DNA of 64,000 bases from Gavia stellata (Eukaryota > Chordata > Aves > Gaviiformes > Gaviidae). Location of the stretch: assembly GCF_030936135.1 (NCBI RefSeq), contig NC_082618.1, forward strand, positions 10,665,034 through 10,729,033. The letters are read 5' to 3'. Every line of letters begins with the position of its first letter. Positions within the stretch are counted from its first letter, which is position 1. Made by a program: the position numbers and the translations under genes. The notes below the pieces were generated by a model. The model was not told where the DNA came from. It did not search any database and saw only the letters and a program-made list of their open reading frames with translations. Below are positions 58,061-64,000 of this stretch, in pieces.

Positions 58061-61000
58061 GTGAGTAGTGCCACTGGGAGAGCGGGAACTGTGCTAGATT
58101 TTTATTTCTTCTGGCCACCAGCATCACTGTCCCCATCTACTTATTTCACGTGTGCAGAGCTGAGGACCTGCTTCCCGTCTGGCTCTGGCATGGCCGGGGT
58201 TTGCTAAATGGGAAGTGGAAAGACATCATGCAATGCTGAGCCCCATGCCTTCACCCTGGAGTATGAAAACACTCAATACCTTCAGTAGCATTTTTTCCTT
58301 TAGCTCGATGGCTTTCTGGAGGGTGATGAGCCTCGCTTTTTTTTCTTCAATAAAACAGGAAATTGAATGCCAAGCACTGGCTTTTGTAGCTAATCCTGTT
58401 AGTTGTAGCAGTGGGTTGTAAAATGGGCAGATTCTTTTTGGCTTAAAAAGCTGTAATGCTTTTTGTCTTTATAGCTTAATTTTCTGCCCATAATCTGGTT
58501 AGAGCTGGATGTGAACGAAGCAATTTCATATGCCAAACTGGGAGTTTGTGCAAATGGTCCATGCCATTTACCAGCAGCGCTTCTCCCTGGGTATTGCTGT
58601 CCTGAGGTGCTGCTGTGCATCTTTTTGGGACTTCTCCACCTTTTGTCATTATGTGATGGCCCTTTTCTGCACGTAGCAGTGGCAGCCATGGCTGCGGGAC
58701 CCCGGGCCAGTTTGCATGCCCTTGCAACAGCCCTTTTGTACTGGCCTTCCTGCAGCTCTGGCCGGTGAGATGCTGAAACAGGAGCTTTTCACGAAGGTGA
58801 TTTTCCCCTCCTATACTACCTACTGTTGTGCATCATCCTCATAGGAACAAGAGTCAAACTCAGGGCTTTGACTAAACCTTGCAGCACCTCCAGCAGCTGT
58901 GAGAGCTTGTCCTAGTGAAGGAAAAGACATGTCTACTTGAAAAGCTGCTCAAAGCTGTAGGCTCGAGGCTACTACATCTGACAGCAGAGTGAGCCGGGAT
59001 CTGTCGGCTCCTGTGGCAGCCGGTGGCTGTTCATCCAGCAGCAGATTCAGGGGCTGTGTAAAGCAAAACAGAGAGGCACACTGAGGCCTCAGACTCCTGC
59101 TGCCAGGGCAAGAGCTGCCATATCCTGGCTAATTAAGTTCTTGTTAGGATTTTTGCTGGTCTGCTGGCTGCTGTGACTGCAGCCAAAGCAAGCTCAGCTC
59201 AGCTTTGTCTGCCCAGCCAGGCTTTTGTGGGTTGCCCAGCCTGGGTCACTGCACAGCCGCATCTCCCGGTCCCCGGTTGCCATGGAGTCTTTAAAGAAAA
59301 TTAAGTGAAGTGTAGCTGAGGCTGAGCTGGTGTAAAGCAGGGCACTTCCCAGTGTTGTCTCGCTGCAAGTCTGGCCCTGCGGGTCGCCTGCGCCTTGTAA
59401 ACTCCTTGTCCTGATCGCTGTTGTCGCGTCTTGTGTGGATGCCTCTGTGGATGCTGCATGTCCCTCGCACTCGTTTCACTTTGTTCTTCTGACCTTTTGT
59501 CTTTGTAAGGTGGGCAGACTGGGGGACACACCTGGGTTTTGCCAGCTGAAGGCCCTTCCCCTCTCCGTGCTCCCTTCCCTGGTTGCTCGGGTGGGAGTGC
59601 TGCCTTTGTCTCACCTTCCACCACTTCTAGGGAGCAAGATTTTGCAATGGGGATTGTCCTGTATGAGACACTCCTGTGTGTTGGTACTTACAGTGGCCTG
59701 ACACAGGGTTTGGGAGCCTGTGGGGTCCCCCTCCTTGCAGATGCTGCTATGTGCACCCTTTGGAGCTGCTTTGGGGTGGCAGATGAGGTGGGAGGAGAGG
59801 CAGGGTGGTGGGTCCACAAGGGCAGCGGTAGGAAGCCAAGCTGGGGGAATATTTTATTCCCAGAGGTGATCTGTACGGCTATATCTGCTCTCATTTGCTT
59901 GGCAAAAATGCTGTTGTAGCACAGACTGAGACACCCAAGCTTTCTTCATATACTGGCAGATTTTTCTGCTCTCACCAGCTTCCCAGCAGCTGGTGGGTTT
60001 GCTCTTGGCTTGTGTGTAATTGTCTGAATAACACGTGCACCTTTAATGTGAAGGTGAAGCCCTGGGACCCTCCAGAGCCAAATGCTTCACCCACCTCAGC
60101 TTAGGCAGCCTAACAAGCCTGGGTTTTGCTTTTTAGCCTGTTGGTAAGCGATAGAAATAGCTCAGGGTTTTTCCTTTTGCTGTGCGTCCCCAGTTTTGTG
60201 GCTGTGACCTCCCTGCTTGGAAATCTTGCTTTCCAAGCATGCCGTGGCTGTGCAGGTGCCGGAGTGGCAGTGGGGTTTGGGGAGGGATCTGCGGTGACAG
60301 CTCTCCCCACTGTGGCACACCAGCCCCAGGGAAACACTCGCCAGGCCCACTTCTCCTGCATGCTCTGAAGCTCTTGGAGGGTCAGGACAGGGGAAGATTG
60401 CCAGTGCCTTTCACGGGCCACTGGGCTTTGCAGAGCTGAGCAGGAGCAGGGAGGCCTCTTCCAAAGGTCCCTTGGAGGAAGGTGTTAGTGAGCAGCATGG
60501 TTTGACAGATGCTGTAGGAGAGTTTCGGTGTACTTCTGGGCTGCAAGACAGGAGAAGTTTCTAAACAGCCATCAATCTATCGATTTAGGAGGCATTAAGG
60601 CCTTAAGTTAAAGGCATTTTTTTCTTTTTGGTAAATTGATTTTTGTTTCCATGCATTTTTTATGAGCTTTGAGGCTCTGTCTCTTTCCAGGCTCCCCTGT
60701 CAGTATACCTATTCCATAAAATTTCTTGCTCTACATCTAACAGTCGAAATCACACTGTCATTTACTTATTCCTCCTCTTTTTTAATGTTCCAGTTCCTTA
60801 TTGTCTGGTATGTGTTCCCAAAGGGGAGCTGCATCCCCCTGGGCTGCAGGAGTCTCATGCTGGGAATCGCCTCTCTGTTGCCTTACAGCAGCACAGAGCC
60901 CAGCGCTGCCAGCCAGCGAATTTGGTGTGTGCCAGGGAGGGAGTGTGGTATCGCAGGCAGGTTCTGAGCCCATCATCTTTTGGTTCACAGCTTCCCCCCT

Positions 61001-64000
61001 TTTCTCTCTCCTTGTTTGTGAGGTCGTGCTTGACATGAGGCTGGAGCAAAGTCCTCCAGCCGTCCCTGATCCACGCGGGAGTAGCCGGGGCTGGGTGCTG
61101 TGTACACACTGACTCCAGGCTCTGGGATTTGAACAGCTCCTTCACATTTTACATACTGACCTTTACAGCCAGGAATTCAAGCTGAACTTTCCATTTGCAC
61201 TGTTCAGGGCACAAAGGACTGCAGCACACATCCTCTCGCTCCTCTAGACACTAAATGGGTTTGATTCTTCTTGGCATTATTCATTGACCAGCGAGGCTCT
61301 GTTCTTCTTGCTTTTACTTTTCTATATACCATCTGTGCAGAGATATGTTTTCTGTAACCTGTGGTTTTTATGTACTTAGGAGCTGGGATACTCATTTGCC
61401 TTAGAAAAGACTCATTCTGGGAAGTGAAATGCTCAGCGCTTCCAGGAACAGGATCTTTTATGTTCTCCCAACTTGGCAATTGGAACTCATTAATTACTAG
61501 AAAATGTGCCTTCATTGTTTCTATTGCATTAGCACACACACGTGGCAGTCACAGACCTGCTGCCTTGTGCAGCATGCTGTGCAAAGGCAGAGCGCAGATG
61601 TGTTGGCCATCTTTGCTAAGGGACCTTTGAACCTTTTGTTCTTAAAATAGGAACAAGGCTGAAAAATGTCTTACATGGGTATTTGTAGCAACAGCCTTTA
61701 GATTGTTTCTCAGAGTGATACAGCCCTAAGACTTGCTCATTTCCCAGGCACATTTTTAGGTTGCTGAGTGCCTGTTCCACGTTTTGAAATGGGATTTCAC
61801 CCAAAAATCCTCTGGGTGCTGTCAGGAAAAGGCAGCGAGGCAATCCCGGCTCAGCTGCCTTCCAGACAGTTGTTTTGTTGTACCAGGGTGTCTTATCGTA
61901 TGGGCTCTGGACTTTCCCGTGTGGCTGTTGATTAGTATCTTGCTTTGCCAGTAGTTGTCAAACTGTTGTAACTCTACCCACGCAAGGAAGCATTGCTCAG
62001 CGTGAGTCACAGCGTTGGAGCCGGGTCTCAGGCTTTAGGCTGATGTTACCCTCTAGTGGCTTACAGAGATGGAGTGGAGCCGGGGAGCAACTGCACCAAA
62101 GGCACGGTGCCTGGTGGGTTCAGGGCGTCCTGGGGCAGGGAGGAAAGCAGGGATGTTGTTTGTCATGAAGGCTTTTTATACTAACAGTTACCCAGATCCA
62201 TATCTGAAAGGACTGGCTGCTCACTTGGTTAGTGTATCAGACTGGAGTGGGTTACTCCCACTTTCCTTGACCTTCTTACTGTGAAATCCAAAAGCCTTCA
62301 GATGCCCTGCCTGCTCTGGGCTTCACTCCAGTGCTGAGGTGGTTGTACAGTGCCACTTCTGCTGACATGTCTGCTACCTTTCTTCCTTGCACAGCCAAGG
62401 TAAATCTTCAACCTGGTGCCAGGGAATTTATCTCTGTAGTTCCAGGTATGATGACTAAGATATTCGGCAGAGACTGTGTGCTCAACCAAAGTGCACTTGG
62501 ATGACAATGATGACTCTACTTGTGTTGCCTGGGTATTCCAAGACCAGATAAGCATGCTATTTATCTGTTGCCAAGACAAAAACTCGTAAGCATGGCCTCT
62601 GGTAATGAGTAAAAATAATGACCGAGACAAAAGCAGTGACCAGAAGATCCTTCAGCTGACCCCACTCGTCCTTTGTGTTCTGCTCAGTAATTACTTCTCT
62701 CAAATCCATCCCTTTCTGCCTCTTGCTTTCTGGTCTCCAAACTGATGTTCCTCCCTTGCATGTCCTTTTGGGCTACCAGTTCCTAGTTAGCCTGCCCCAT
62801 TCTTGTTCCTAAGTTTCACAGCGATGAGAGCCAGCCCTTGTGTATCCTTCACTTGCTATCCACATGGCCTTGTTCCCGCTGCTCCTCCCATTTATAGTTG
62901 CACCTGACTTCTGATTCATCAGATATTTAGTTCTTCCTGGATATTTAGATTACAGCAGTGTTTTTAGGCTGGTCTGGCCTGCTCATTTAGTTAGCAAAGC
63001 AACATGCCATTAGGTAGGACCTGCTAGTGTGTCCTGCCTTGAAATGGTTACATCCTTTCCAAAGGGCTTCAGCAAACACTGTCTACCTTTCAGCCACTTT
63101 TTTCCAAATCTAAACCACTATAAACTTGAGCGATTAGCACTGCTGCCGAGACGGCTTTCTCATCAGTCTTGCACACACCTCTGGGTGCTTTGTATTCCAG
63201 CTGGGGGAATTTCCTTATCTCCGTCTTCCTGGAAACTTTAGCTCTGTCCTTCATCGTCAGCAAATGCTCAAGGCATCTGCGCATTAATGGTGGCACATCG
63301 CAGAGGTGATATGACTGAGTTTAACCGAGCCACAGGGTGCTGGGCAGTGCTGGTCCAAAGAGCAAGAGCCTGGAAAGCTCTGGATCCTGTGCTAAAGAAC
63401 TGGATAAATTGTCATGTCCGTTCTTTCTTGGCTTATCCAGTTAGGGCTGAGGAACATGTCAGCAGACAGTGTGACAGATTGGTGGCTTTCATATCTGCAG
63501 GGTTACTTGCCCACTCTGGCCCTCCCCATGGCACGATGTGATCTTTGGCTTCATTTGCGCACGGGAAGCTCTTTGCTGGCCGTGTGGTTTGCAGTGCCTC
63601 TGAGCGCCTGGCTCTCTGACAGGCAATATCTGGGGATTTCCTCGTTAACTAGCTGACCTAATTACCTGCTGTTGGTGTCCTATCAGCTGCCCAAACACCA
63701 GTGTGCTCACTGCTGTACAAAATAAACAGCTTTGTCTCCTGGACAGAGTGCTGACTGCGGGGAAGTGGGTTTGTTCTCCCTTACTTTGCACTCTACCCTC
63801 ACACTTGCCCATAAAACGATTAAGTCCATTTATTTCTCGCAGAGGCCAAGGCTGTCTCACAAAACTGGGTATCTGTGCCTCCCCTGCCCCAGCCCCTTGT
63901 TACTGCAGTCCCGAGCTTGGTCGCAGCGTGATGTGGGGTGTGCGGCGAGGCGTGCGGTGCGCGTACATGCATTTCCCTCTGTTGGCGTTTGCAGGAATCG
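58061..64000 (+). other. DHRS11: DHRS11 intron 2, start (at least 5.9 kb)
   Basis: Exon 3 should begin with codons for V-N-V and no such acceptor-flanked sequence was found up to 64000. The TTTGCAG at 63989-63995 is followed by bases that do not fit. Nothing else recognised. Confidence 0.6.

Noticed and set aside
60440-60485. AAAGGTCCCTTGGAGG resembling CR1
   Set aside because: Only about ten bases agree and the flanks do not continue the CR1 pattern.
63989-64000. Possible DHRS11 exon 3 acceptor at the right edge
   Set aside because: The bases after TTTGCAG do not encode V-N-V expected after exon 2.

Overview
The window is vertebrate nuclear DNA, almost certainly from a bird. The coding exons read as close relatives of known vertebrate proteins. 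They lie in the conserved order MYO19 (minus), PIGW (plus), GGNBP2 (plus), DHRS11 (plus), which is also the order at human 17q12. The bird assignment rests on the DHRS11 and GGNBP2 exon sequences as I remember the chicken proteins, on a solo LTR of a type I associate with bird genomes, on a worn CR1-like fragment, and on compact introns with very GC-rich CpG islands. The species cannot be fixed from the sequence alone.

Left part (1-10,050): the 5' half of MYO19 on the minus strand. Thirteen coding exons encode 453 residues of the mitochondrial myosin motor, from the start codon past switch II; the rest lies off the left edge. Every exon phase joins correctly. A degenerate CCATT/CTATT repeat of about 480 bp sits in its first intron. 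A CpG island (about 9.6-10.7 kb) looks like a head-to-head promoter for MYO19 and PIGW.

10.1-16.6 kb: PIGW, with a probable noncoding first exon and one coding exon of 506 codons, followed by AT-rich 3' UTR or intergenic DNA.

16.6-37.4 kb: GGNBP2, with a large CpG island, a probable noncoding first exon and 13 coding exons joining into 698 residues, and a polyadenylation signal near 37.33 kb.

37.4-64 kb: about 4.5 kb without a gene, then a CpG-island promoter with three GGGCGTGGC boxes, and DHRS11 exon 1. A 15.7 kb intron follows, carrying a solo LTR and two MIR-like fragments, then exon 2. Exon 3 is not in the window.

The four genes serve unrelated housekeeping roles (mitochondrial motility, GPI-anchor inositol acylation, a nuclear zinc-binding regulator, an NADP-dependent short-chain dehydrogenase). 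They are linked by conserved synteny and not by a shared pathway. I found no new biological system. The observations most worth checking are a similar sequence block shared by the PIGW/MYO19 and GGNBP2 promoter islands, a perfect 14-bp hairpin in a MYO19 intron, and a fresh 53-bp tandem duplication touching a GGNBP2 splice donor.
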